A DNA stretch of 64,000 bases from Scatomonas sp963930955. Lineage in GTDB: Bacteria; Bacillota; Clostridia; Lachnospirales; Lachnospiraceae. The translations under genes were made by a program, and so were the position numbers. Position 1 is the first letter of the stretch; the number at the start of each line of letters is the position of its first letter. The notes below the pieces were generated by a model. That model was not told the DNA's origin. It saw only the letters and a list, made by a program, of their open reading frames with translations, and ran no database searches. Positions 1 to 7,848 of the stretch are shown one piece after another. Location: positions 248,001-312,000 of the forward strand of contig OZ006967.1 of assembly GCA_963930955.1 (NCBI GenBank), written 5' to 3'.

Positions 1-19
1 AAAGACAGATATATCCCCG

Positions 20-307
20 TCATTTAATCGGCAGATTTTGAATCACAGTCTCTATCCTCTTCACATCATATGGCGGTATCAGATTAAGCGAAACCCTTGC
101 TTTATCAATAAGATAAGTCACGCCGCCCTGCTTATTTACTTCTTTTCTCCTGCATAACTCCGGATATTTCTTGCTGAAATTTGCCAGCCGGCGTTTTAAA
201 CTGACATTATAAGTATAGATATTAACCTGATCCTCTGTTTCGTTAAACAGTATGATCGTTTCTTTTTCTGACTTCGTAAGCTTCAAATTCTCCCCCCTTC
301 CTATCAT
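20..307 (-). CDS. Conserved small mobile-element protein, function unknown
   Basis: A 95-residue charged protein with no recognised domain. It resembles the 98-residue protein at 35980-36276 over its length: both have a segment of the type I(Y/R)T(Y/H)N-x-(S/D)LK(R/K)RLA, then a P-(E/D)-(L/V)CR motif, and later a phenylalanine/leucine-rich stretch ending in APY or PPY. So the family occurs both in the ICE backbone and in nested element B. The ATG at 307 has no good ribosome site, while an in-frame TTG at 286 follows a G-rich Shine-Dalgarno-like tract, so the protein may be about seven residues shorter. Function cannot be assigned. Downstream sequence lies outside the window. Confidence 0.6.
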   Translation of the reverse strand: MIGRGENLKLTKSEKETIILFNETEDQVNIYTYNVSLKRRLANFSKKYPELCRRKEVNKQGGVTYLIDKARVSLNLIPPYDVKRIETVIQNLPIK

Positions 308-365
308 ATGAACTGGACGTTTATCTACTCAGGCATATAAACTATCGCCTTACGAATTATACGTT

Positions 366-396
366 AAAAAAGTGCCATCGCGATGAGGCTTTTTTA
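366..396 (-). terminator. Rho-independent terminator, probably bidirectional
   Basis: A six-A run, a GCC...GGC stem closing over ATCGCGAT, and a six-T run. It lies just downstream of the minus-strand gene ending at 424 and can be read on either strand. Confidence 0.6.
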
Positions 397-423
397 TTAT
401 AAAACACACCTGGGCTAGCCCGA

Positions 424-1293
424 TCAGATCTTCTCCCTTACCATCTGTTGCTCCAGATACTTAGGGAGAGGCTTTCCAGATCGTTTTGCAATAGCAATCT
501 GTTTCTCCCGAAGTCTTTTTATAACAGACATGCGTTTTTTAGGTTTCTTTTCCGGATCCGGGAATGCCTTCCCAGGATGATCTTTCTGATGATTCACACA
601 CCCATCTATAGCATCATAATTAACTTCCATCCCGGATTCCCAGCTTCTCTCATAGTGACCATTCTCATATGCTTTCTGCCATAGCTCCAGTCTTTTCACC
701 CCATCAGGTTTATTCTGTTTTTCAACAGCATCAGCTTCTTTTATCTGATTATTTCGCATATACCCATGAAGGATTTCTTTTGTCTGCTGATCAAATCCAT
801 TTCCGCACTCTTCCATAATCTTCTTCCCATAACAATCAAGAATCACTCTTGTGGTTTGACGGTGATAGTCCTGATGTTCCATAAGAAAGAATTGTCGCCC
901 ATCTATGATGATCTCATCCGCAGCCATCCAGTTTCCTTCCATGCCGTCAATTCTGTAATCTTTCGTATCCAGCGTCACAAGCGCCCCTGATGAGTTGATC
1001 CGTATAAAACCGGAAATCCTTCTGGGCGTATTCTCATCCACATAAAAGCAGGATACTTCTCCATCTCGATTCACAACAATGACGTCACTGACGTCTCTTA
1101 TATCGGCAGTTCTTTCCCATATATCCATTATCGCTTCTCTTGCGGAAAGATTTGAAATATGGATCTGACGGTAGAAGTCAATCCGTATCTGTCGGTTTTC
1201 ACTCTTTAACTGATCATACGGTTTTTTCCACAGATCTTTCCCGGCAGTATTGAAATCTACACGATACAATGCATACTGATCAGTTCTCATCAT
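424..1293 (-). CDS. YodL/DUF4316-like conjugative-element protein
   Basis: A 289-residue soluble protein. The N-terminal part (about 1-110) resembles the YodL-like domain also present in the larger upstream product: VVNRDGEVSCFYVD here corresponds to VVMNRNHELRAYYVD there. The basic C-terminus with KRMSVIKRLREKQ and a trailing PKYLEQQM is typical, from memory, of DUF4316 proteins in Clostridial ICEs. Its start overlaps the end of the upstream gene (1280-1546) by 14 bases, so the two are probably translationally coupled. It is the last gene before the terminator at 366-396. Its biochemical role is unknown; it is probably a transfer accessory. Confidence 0.6.
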   Translation of the reverse strand: MMRTDQYALYRVDFNTAGKDLWKKPYDQLKSENRQIRIDFYRQIHISNLSAREAIMDIWERTADIRDVSDVIVVNRDGEVSCFYVDENTPRRISGFIRINSSGALVTLDTKDYRIDGMEGNWMAADEIIIDGRQFFLMEHQDYHRQTTRVILDCYGKKIMEECGNGFDQQTKEILHGYMRNNQIKEADAVEKQNKPDGVKRLELWQKAYENGHYERSWESGMEVNYDAIDGCVNHQKDHPGKAFPDPEKKPKKRMSVIKRLREKQIAIAKRSGKPLPKYLEQQMVREKI

Positions 1294-1546
1294 CGTCCTC
1301 CTTTATATTATTCAGATACTCCCTCAGATCCAGGGAATAGAAATAATCATCTTCCACCTGCTGCAGTTTCTCTATTGTGGATGACAATAAGAGGATCATC
1401 TCTTCATCAGAGACATCTTCCTTCGTATCTTCTAAGACATCCAGTGTACCCTTTAGGATATCTATAGTTTCTTCCCTGGTTCTGGCAGCATAAGCGGCCA
1501 CCAGCGTTAATTCATCTTCATCAAACCGTGTCTGCCTCATAAACAT
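1280..1546 (-). CDS. TTRAP-like putative transposon-transfer assisting protein
   Basis: An 88-residue acidic, helical protein. The pattern FDEDELTLVAAYAARTREE, then a leucine-rich helix, then LQQVEDDYFYSLDL matches the layout of the TTRAP family found in Tn1549-like and CTn elements: an N-terminal (F/V)-x-x-(E/D)E(L/I)-x-L-(V/I) helix and a conserved 'D-x-x-(F/Y)' segment. It sits between an ArdC-like gene and a DUF4316-like gene, overlapping the former by 10 bases and the latter by 14. The family is only loosely linked to conjugative transfer; no activity is established here. Confidence 0.55.
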   Translation of the reverse strand: MFMRQTRFDEDELTLVAAYAARTREETIDILKGTLDVLEDTKEDVSDEEMILLLSSTIEKLQQVEDDYFYSLDLREYLNNIKEDDDEN

Positions 1547-3486
1547 TCCTCCCTTCTCTTGAGCGTGATCTTTACTTCTTTACTTTCATTCTTTGGTACG
1601 GTTCTTGCCGCTTCACGGGCTTTCAGTTCCTTTTCAGCCTCCGCTATCGCTTTCTGCACATGAACATTTTCCCGAAAATAAGGAATTGAATTAATTGTTT
1701 CTTTCTGGATACGGTTTCCACTGACCAGCTCAAATTCACCTTCATAATCACTTCCATCCTTCAGATCGAATCCAATACACTTTATTCCATGCATCCGCTC
1801 CAGCGGAATGCTGTCATAAATCCGAAAAGCTTCCTGCAGTGACAAATCCTGATGGTACTCTCCCAGAACGGGAAATTCTGAACACTCAGCCACATAAAAC
1901 CGGATATTGGAGTCTTCATCCAAGTGACTGACCCTCTCTGTCAGCTGACCTATTCCCAGCTCTGCCTTTCTTTCCAGTGCAAAAGCCGGAAGTTCTGTAA
2001 ATCCAAATTGATCCACATAATAAGCCCGCAGTTCATGATTCCGGTTCATGACCACCACATCACTAACCGACATAGAATGGGCTTTGAAGTCAGCGGGCGG
2101 CAGATCATTGAACATGCTGTAAAGTGTTTCCAGATCATCCGATTTCAATAGAATTCCGGAATAAACACATTCATAATCCGCAGCGACCACTTCCAGTCCT
2201 TCTTTATTGATATAATCCATGCCAAGGAATCTATACTGCTCTGCTTTTGATCCTTCTTTGATCTGATAGATGGAAAATCGCTCCCCGTTGTCTTCATACA
2301 TCATCTCTTCTGAGCTTTTTTCAAACCGTTCCGGATAAAGAACTCTCTGGATCCGTTCTGCCGTAAACTGATCATCGATACCGCCCTGTCCAAACCAGGT
2401 CTCTACATCATCCCAGGAGTCTGCATACAGAACCCCTGATAACTGATGTACGCCGTCCGGCACGAACCGGAGATGGTCATCTGTACTGCCCTTTTCATCA
2501 AAGTAATACCCGGCAGCTTCCATCGCAGGAAGGAATTTCTCTTTCTTTTCCTCCTGTCTCTGCACATTTCTCTCTGCCAACAGTTCCCTCATCTTTATGC
2601 TCAGCTCATCAATCATTTTCCCAGCCGTGTGCCGGATCGTATCCATTGATGTTTTCAGTTCTTTCATATCCCTTCCGGAACTCCAGTTTGCAATGTATGG
2701 GAAACTATACTCCGAGGTATCTATTCCGAATGCACTGCACACACAGTAAGCAACAGACTCTGCCTCTACTTCTGCTGTCAGCCGGTCTTTCTGTTCTCCT
2801 TTTGCCTTCATTTCATCACGGTCATGGAGTCTGGCGTGCCCGGACTCATGGATTGCGGTCTTGATTGTCTGGCTTTCGCTCATCCCTTTCCGGATCACGA
2901 TTTCTTTATCCTCATTGTGATAGTACCCTTTCGCATTTCCTGAAATCTCATCAAATCGGATCGGTACTGGAGATACTGCGGTAATTGCTTCCATGAACAG
3001 ATCGTAATCATTAACTGCCTCTTTCAGTTCTTCCGGCACCATCAGGTCGATGGGATCTCCAACTGTCTGAGCAATATCAAAGACGGTAATCGCCTTAAAC
3101 CGGGGGATCTTCACTTCCACCTCTTTCATGATCGAGTCTCCATTTTCATTCAGAACCGGACGCCCTTCCTTGTCCAAGACTTCCTGCATCTGCTTTTTCT
3201 TGATCGGCGTCGGGGCAATAATCGTAATCCCTTTCTCTCCCTTCATGACCTGACGTCCCATAGACTGCCAGTTCCGGTATCCTGTCACAAGCGTTGCATC
3301 CGGCCGCTGCAAGGCAATCAACATCGTGTTATTGAAAGAATAATTATGGAACTTTGCCATTGTCTGCAGGTATTCCGTGTATCTTTCACTGGTAAATATT
3401 TCAGAAACGCCTTCTTCCAGAGACTGCAGAATACTGTCCATATCTCTTCCTTTCAGCTGAAAAGATGTATTTCTATTTTCTTCCAT
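1537..3486 (-). CDS. ArdC-like antirestriction / zincin protein with YodL C-terminus
   Basis: A 649-residue multidomain protein. Residues about 10-120 match the ArdC N-terminal ssDNA-binding domain (NNTMLIALQRPDATLV, then GYRNWQSMGRQV). A metallopeptidase-like segment follows, with HESGHARLHD giving an HExxH zinc site, and an AEVEAESVAYCV downstream helix that could supply the third ligand. The C-terminal half contains LPD/YodL-like segments resembling the protein at 424-1293. ArdC proteins protect incoming single-stranded DNA against restriction in the recipient, so this is probably a leading-region-type accessory of the ICE. It overlaps the downstream TTRAP-like gene and is preceded by a terminator-like hairpin at 3503-3540. 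Confidence 0.75.
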   Translation of the reverse strand: MEENRNTSFQLKGRDMDSILQSLEEGVSEIFTSERYTEYLQTMAKFHNYSFNNTMLIALQRPDATLVTGYRNWQSMGRQVMKGEKGITIIAPTPIKKKQMQEVLDKEGRPVLNENGDSIMKEVEVKIPRFKAITVFDIAQTVGDPIDLMVPEELKEAVNDYDLFMEAITAVSPVPIRFDEISGNAKGYYHNEDKEIVIRKGMSESQTIKTAIHESGHARLHDRDEMKAKGEQKDRLTAEVEAESVAYCVCSAFGIDTSEYSFPYIANWSSGRDMKELKTSMDTIRHTAGKMIDELSIKMRELLAERNVQRQEEKKEKFLPAMEAAGYYFDEKGSTDDHLRFVPDGVHQLSGVLYADSWDDVETWFGQGGIDDQFTAERIQRVLYPERFEKSSEEMMYEDNGERFSIYQIKEGSKAEQYRFLGMDYINKEGLEVVAADYECVYSGILLKSDDLETLYSMFNDLPPADFKAHSMSVSDVVVMNRNHELRAYYVDQFGFTELPAFALERKAELGIGQLTERVSHLDEDSNIRFYVAECSEFPVLGEYHQDLSLQEAFRIYDSIPLERMHGIKCIGFDLKDGSDYEGEFELVSGNRIQKETINSIPYFRENVHVQKAIAEAEKELKAREAARTVPKNESKEVKITLKRREECL

Positions 3487-3502
3487 CTCATGTCCTCCTT
3501 AT

Positions 3503-3540
3503 AAAAAGTCCCCGCCGCTGTCTTAGGACAGCAGGCAGGG
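3503..3540 (-). terminator. Intergenic terminator-like hairpin
   Basis: A long GC-rich inverted repeat (CCCTGC...GCTGTC / GACAGC..GC.GGG), followed on the minus strand by CTTTTTAT. It lies between the DUF5688 gene and the ArdC-like gene, and the next gene's ribosome site follows at once, so it may attenuate rather than end transcription. Confidence 0.6.
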
Positions 3541-3557
3541 AAAATCTAAAATCGTTC

Positions 3558-4628
3558 CTACAGTTCCATATCCGTAGATTTATGTTTGATCCGCTCCGGA
3601 TGGACAGCTTTTTCTGCCGCTGTCTCCTTAACAGGTTCCTGTTTTCCAATATCCTGTTCCTTCGCCCTTTTTCTCTCTGTAAAAGCCTCAGCTTTTTCAA
3701 ATACATGGTCTCTGGTATCGTAATGATACACTTCATCTGTCAGGCGGTCTTCCGGGGCAACCTGCGTTTCATTAATTTCTGTCACCATCTCTTTTAATTC
3801 CGAGTAGGAAAGTCTTCCATCATCAGGAGCAACAATAATTTCATGCACAGATGAAGGGAGAATAAAGAAATCTCCTTTTATTTCTTCACCAAGCTGATCC
3901 ATAACGCCCGGATAGAACACAGCAGCAGCCCCGTCTATACCAGTTTCATTTGTTACTACAATCAAAGGATTATCCTGATTTGCTTCGTCCATCCTTTCTT
4001 TTGCATCCCGGATTTCTTCTTCGGATGCTCCCATCTCCTTCATCCCATCCAAAGTCATTCTGCCAAGCAACTCTCCCAGATTATTAATTTTTACAGGCGC
4101 AATAACCGGACTGTTTGCCAGAGCATCCTTATAAAGCTGATTTCTGGTCACTCCATAGGTCTCCATCATCCGGTTGGTTACAATGGCAGAAGCTCTTCCC
4201 ATTTCCGTTTCCTCAACAGCAATGTGAAACGTAATGGCCAGATCTTCCCGCTCAACAAAAGGTACGCCTCCCAGCACCTGTACATTTTTATCCGCATTAG
4301 ATACTCTCATGAAAAGGTGTTTTTTCGCTTCTTCATACTGAGTCAGGCGGCTCACATCAAAGCGCTCCGGTTCTTTCTGGATGATCTGCGATATCTGCTC
4401 AAGTACGTCCGTGATACGAAACTTTGGATTTTCATAGTACTGCCTGTACAAGTCAGTCAGATTAATCGTGGGGATCCGATCGTCTCCCGGCCTGATCACG
4501 GTAAGCCCCATATACCGGTTATTCAGTTTCTGCTGTTCCCGGATTGTGACCTGGGCATCCTGGTATGACTCAGGAAGATATTCTTTGATATGATTCTTAA
4601 TTGATTCCATAAATGTTTCAAAATTCAT
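3558..4628 (-). CDS. DUF5688 family protein
   Basis: About 356 residues, soluble. The N-terminal FETFMESIKNHIKEYLPESY and a central region with NNRYMGLTVI are, from memory, hallmarks of DUF5688 proteins, which are common cargo-side genes of Lachnospiraceae ICEs. The C-terminus is charged and low-complexity. The ATG at 4628 is preferred because GGAGG lies eight bases upstream; a GTG two codons earlier also opens the frame. It lies six bases downstream of topB and is probably co-transcribed with it. Function is unknown. Confidence 0.7.
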   Translation of the reverse strand: MNFETFMESIKNHIKEYLPESYQDAQVTIREQQKLNNRYMGLTVIRPGDDRIPTINLTDLYRQYYENPKFRITDVLEQISQIIQKEPERFDVSRLTQYEEAKKHLFMRVSNADKNVQVLGGVPFVEREDLAITFHIAVEETEMGRASAIVTNRMMETYGVTRNQLYKDALANSPVIAPVKINNLGELLGRMTLDGMKEMGASEEEIRDAKERMDEANQDNPLIVVTNETGIDGAAAVFYPGVMDQLGEEIKGDFFILPSSVHEIIVAPDDGRLSYSELKEMVTEINETQVAPEDRLTDEVYHYDTRDHVFEKAEAFTERKRAKEQDIGKQEPVKETAAEKAVHPERIKHKSTDMEL

Positions 4629-4640
4629 ATGCACTTCCTC

Positions 4641-6755
4641 CTATGCTCTTTTTTTAGTTTTTCTGTTGTAATTCTTCTTTGGAAAGGACAGGGAAAACTC
4701 TACCTTCCCATCATCCTGCGCTTTCATCAGAAGATCCGCCTCAAAATAGCGATCCTTCTTTGCGGAATACAAATCTTTCACATGAGTGCTGCCATTCTTC
4801 AAAAGTTCTGCCGCCATACGCTTATCAATGGTTTTTCTCATACTCTGCAGATATCTGGTTTCTTTCCAGAGTGCAAAGTTACACTCTCTGCTGCTGCAGT
4901 AGAAATTTTTCTTCCCTTCATAAACCAGGCTTCCACATACAGGACAGGTTCCGATGCTTTCCCGACTCTGAAATCTGCCGGACTCTTCTTCACTGATCTG
5001 ATCGCATCCGTTCAGCATCATTGTGATCAGATTCCGGATCCCAGTCAGGAACTGTTCCGGCTGGATCTTTCCGTGTTCCATTTCCAGCAGCTGATTCTCC
5101 CATTCGGCCGTCATAGATGCCGATTTCAGATAATCCGGAAGGATCTCGATCAGGGACTGTCCGTCATCTGTAGCCACGATCTGTTTCCCTTTCCTGCAGG
5201 CGTACTGGGAATGGACCAGTTTTTCAATGATCGATGCCCTGGTTGCCGGAGTCCCAAGTCCTTTCTTCTCTGTATCCGCATCAAATTCCTTATTTCCTGC
5301 CGTCTCCATTGCTGCAAGCAGCGTATCCTCCGTATAGGGTTTCGGCGGAGAAGTGAAATGTTCCGTCACCTTTGCTTCCACATGATAGAAGGTCTTCCCT
5401 TTTTTCACCTTTGGAATCGTCCCCTTTGTAGCCTCTTTCGGATCCTCTATAACAATGCCGTCAGGATTTCGGAAACAAGCTTCGTAAATTTTCCAGCCCT
5501 GTTCCATAATCTCTTTCCCTTTCGCATGGAAATGCTCACCCTCGCATTCAACTTCCACAGAAATCTCACGGAAAACATGATCCCTGCTGACAGCCTCCAC
5601 CGTGTGTACGGCAACCAGAAACAGGATCTTCTGCTCCGTTTCCTTCAGGTCGTCCAGATGAGCATCTGCAATCTCTACAGTGGGGATGATTGCATGGTGA
5701 TCGGACACTTTTTTATTGTTCATGACCCGGCTAAAATCCGGTTTTTCCGGTTTCTCAAAAGGCCCCATCAGCTGATATTTCTCATGGATCACACGGATCA
5801 CCTGTCTGGCAGTTGTCTCCATATCTTCCGTCAGGAAATTACTGTCTGTCCTTGGATAGGTGATCAATTTTTCTTCATAAAGGCTCTGGGCAGCCGTAAG
5901 AGTCTGCTGCGCCGTAAAGCCATAAATGCGGTTTGCCTCTCTTTGCAGGGTAGTTAAGTCGTAGAGTCTGGGCGGTTTCACGTTCTTCTCTACACTCTCA
6001 CAGCACATCACATGAGCATCTTTCCCGTCGCACAGGTTCTGGAGTTTTTCAGCTTCCTCCGGATCAAAGATCTTCTGCCGTTCCGCTTTCATGCCGTCAC
6101 AATCCAGTTCCACGTTGAAATACTTCTCCTTCCGGAACTTTTTGATCTGTTCCATCCGCTCTACCAGCATGGCAAGCGTCGGGGTCTGAACCCTTCCTAC
6201 TGTAAGTTTCTTATAATACTTGGTTGTAAATGCCCTGGTCGCGTTCATTCCTACCAGCCAGTCCGCTTTTGCACGGCAGACAGCCGCCTCCGCCAGATTC
6301 CGGTATTCTTCTGCATCTTTCAGCTGTTCCATGCCCGCCCTGATTGCACTGTCTTCCATAGAACTGATCCAGAGACGCTTCACCGGCTTTCTGCTTCCGG
6401 AAAGCTGGTACGCCCGCCGGAAGATCAGTTCCCCTTCTCTTCCTGCATCACAGGCATTTACCACATACTCTACATCCGGACTGTTCAGCAGCCGTTTCAG
6501 TGTATAAAACTGTTCTTTTTTCTCCTGGGAAACTGCCAGTTTCCACTCATCCGGAATGATAGGAAGATCTTCATACTTCCAGCTTTCATATCTTTTATCA
6601 TAGCCATCCGGCGGCAGATATTCCGCCAGATGCCCCAGACACCAGCTCACGATACAGCCCTTTCCGGAAAGAAATCCTTCCTCCCTGTTCTCCGCCCCGA
6701 TCACACGGGCGATCGCTCTTGATACGCTTGGTTTTTCTGCAATCACAAGATACAT
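4641..6755 (-). CDS. topB: DNA topoisomerase III (type IA)
   Basis: A 704-residue protein of usual length for plasmid/ICE-type TopB. The Toprim domain begins at once (VIAEKPSVSRAIARVIG), followed by a CDAGREGELIFR metal-binding motif. The catalytic tyrosine lies in LITYPRTDSNFL. A C-terminal four-cysteine zinc finger (CPVCGSLVY...CSSREC) completes it. The enzyme would decatenate and relax single-stranded transfer intermediates. Topoisomerase III is a standard member of this conjugation module, located as here between DUF4366 and DUF5688 genes. GAAGGAGG lies upstream of the ATG. No truncation is visible. Confidence 0.93.
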   Translation of the reverse strand: MYLVIAEKPSVSRAIARVIGAENREEGFLSGKGCIVSWCLGHLAEYLPPDGYDKRYESWKYEDLPIIPDEWKLAVSQEKKEQFYTLKRLLNSPDVEYVVNACDAGREGELIFRRAYQLSGSRKPVKRLWISSMEDSAIRAGMEQLKDAEEYRNLAEAAVCRAKADWLVGMNATRAFTTKYYKKLTVGRVQTPTLAMLVERMEQIKKFRKEKYFNVELDCDGMKAERQKIFDPEEAEKLQNLCDGKDAHVMCCESVEKNVKPPRLYDLTTLQREANRIYGFTAQQTLTAAQSLYEEKLITYPRTDSNFLTEDMETTARQVIRVIHEKYQLMGPFEKPEKPDFSRVMNNKKVSDHHAIIPTVEIADAHLDDLKETEQKILFLVAVHTVEAVSRDHVFREISVEVECEGEHFHAKGKEIMEQGWKIYEACFRNPDGIVIEDPKEATKGTIPKVKKGKTFYHVEAKVTEHFTSPPKPYTEDTLLAAMETAGNKEFDADTEKKGLGTPATRASIIEKLVHSQYACRKGKQIVATDDGQSLIEILPDYLKSASMTAEWENQLLEMEHGKIQPEQFLTGIRNLITMMLNGCDQISEEESGRFQSRESIGTCPVCGSLVYEGKKNFYCSSRECNFALWKETRYLQSMRKTIDKRMAAELLKNGSTHVKDLYSAKKDRYFEADLLMKAQDDGKVEFSLSFPKKNYNRKTKKRA

Positions 6756-6778
6756 ACGTCTATTCCTCCTTCAATGAA

Positions 6779-6812
6779 AAGAGAGAGAGCTTTGTGCAAT
6801 CCCTCTCCATAA
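6779..6812 (-). terminator. Possible terminator between DUF4366 gene and topB
   Basis: A GAGAG/CTCTC-type stem around ATTGCACAAAG, followed on the minus strand by CTTTTC. It is weaker than the hairpins at 3503 and 10141. Confidence 0.4.
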
Positions 6813-6818
6813 AATCTT

Positions 6819-7547
6819 TTATCTGGTTTCTTCCCGTTCATCCACAGTTTCCAGGCCATCGTCCAGCTCAAGCCCTTCCTCATCCTCTTCTTCCTCTATC
6901 GCTTTCTTTTTCCGGATCTTAAGGAAGTAATAAGCCGCGATACCGGCTCCCGCCGCAAGGAAAATCACGATCAGTCCTGCCGCATTGCCGGAGACTTCCT
7001 CTTCTGGCCCTTCCTCAACGGCCGGCTCTTTTTCCTGACCGGTTTCCGCAGACGCTCCTGTCTGGGATTCTTCTTCCAGCACAACAGCCGGTTCCTGTTT
7101 TTCTGATACAGATACAGCACCGTCTTTCAGAAATTCCTGCAGATCGTTTTCATCGATCTGAGAAAGCAGATAGACATTTTCCGTCGATGCGCTCCTGTCG
7201 ATCACAAGATAAAATGTATTATTATTTTTGGTCGTGATTGTCAGGAACTCCTTACTTCCATCTTCTGTAATATCATCCTGCACCTGTGCGTTCCCGGGAG
7301 TGGTAAATGCCGTACCTCCGTTCCCGTCTTCCTCCAGCACCGGTTCTGTCTGAAGTGTCTCAGTTGCTGCATCTGCCGGGACATTTTCCGTCTGACCGTT
7401 TTCCCCGGCCGAAGCAGACTGTTCCTGTGCTGCCTCCTGCCCTTCCGGAGGAGAAGCATTGGCAAATGCTGTTGTTGACGTTCCCAGGATCATGGCCGCA
7501 GCCATGACTGCAGCCAGTACCCTCTTATTCCATTTCTTTCTCATCAT
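6819..7547 (-). CDS. DUF4366 (CD1107-type) secreted, membrane-anchored ICE protein
   Basis: About 242 residues from the ATG at 7547, which follows AGAGAGG; the frame is open 30 codons further, but that stretch overlaps DUF4315 and lacks a site. A signal peptide is evident (basic KKWNKR, hydrophobic AAVMAAAMILG, AFA cleavage). An acidic, Q/E/A-rich extracellular region follows, then a short folded part (FYLVIDRSASTENVYLLS) typical of the CD1107 family. A C-terminal transmembrane helix (LIVIFLAAGAGIAAYYFL) and a charged cytoplasmic tail complete it. It is probably a surface component of the conjugation apparatus. It overlaps DUF4315 by about 20 bases. Confidence 0.75.
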   Translation of the reverse strand: MMRKKWNKRVLAAVMAAAMILGTSTTAFANASPPEGQEAAQEQSASAGENGQTENVPADAATETLQTEPVLEEDGNGGTAFTTPGNAQVQDDITEDGSKEFLTITTKNNNTFYLVIDRSASTENVYLLSQIDENDLQEFLKDGAVSVSEKQEPAVVLEEESQTGASAETGQEKEPAVEEGPEEEVSGNAAGLIVIFLAAGAGIAAYYFLKIRKKKAIEEEEDEEGLELDDGLETVDEREETR

Positions 7548-7833
7548 TCTCATCCTCTCTTTCTGTATTTGAATCCTGCCGGACGAAAGAGCCTTTTCCG
7601 CTCCCATCCGTCTTCTTTCCGACTTCAAAGCGAACATTTCCGCCTTTCAGCCCGTCCAGGAACTGGAGAAGCTCTTCCCCCTCCAGCTTCATGCCCCGGA
7701 TCGCTCGGATCATTTCATTATTTTCTTCCTCTTTCAAGGCGCTTTTGATTCCTTTGAGATACTGTTGGAGATCTGCGATCTTTTTCTCCGTCTTCTCAAT
7801 CTCTTCCAGATACCTTCTGATCTTTTTATTCAA
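7525..7833 (-). CDS. DUF4315 family protein
   Basis: A 102-residue, highly charged protein. Residues 1-35 form a predicted coiled coil (MNKKIRRYLEEIEKTEKKIA, then LQQYLKGIKSALKEEEN), followed by EMIRAIRGMKLEGEELLQFL. This matches the DUF4315 family found between NlpC/P60 (CD1108-type) and DUF4366 genes in Tn1549-like ICEs. It is 15 bases downstream of the NlpC/P60 gene, so probably in the same transcript. No enzymatic motif is present; a structural or regulatory role in the transfer machine is only inferred. Confidence 0.75.
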   Translation of the reverse strand: MNKKIRRYLEEIEKTEKKIADLQQYLKGIKSALKEEENNEMIRAIRGMKLEGEELLQFLDGLKGGNVRFEVGKKTDGSGKGSFVRQDSNTEREDENDEKEME

Positions 7834-7848
7834 ATCCTCACCTCCATC

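Noticed and set aside
4629..5957. Long plus-strand frame of 442 codons
   Set aside because: Fully antisense to topB; low-complexity Phe/Leu/Arg-rich product without any domain, and no ribosome site. A shadow of the real gene.
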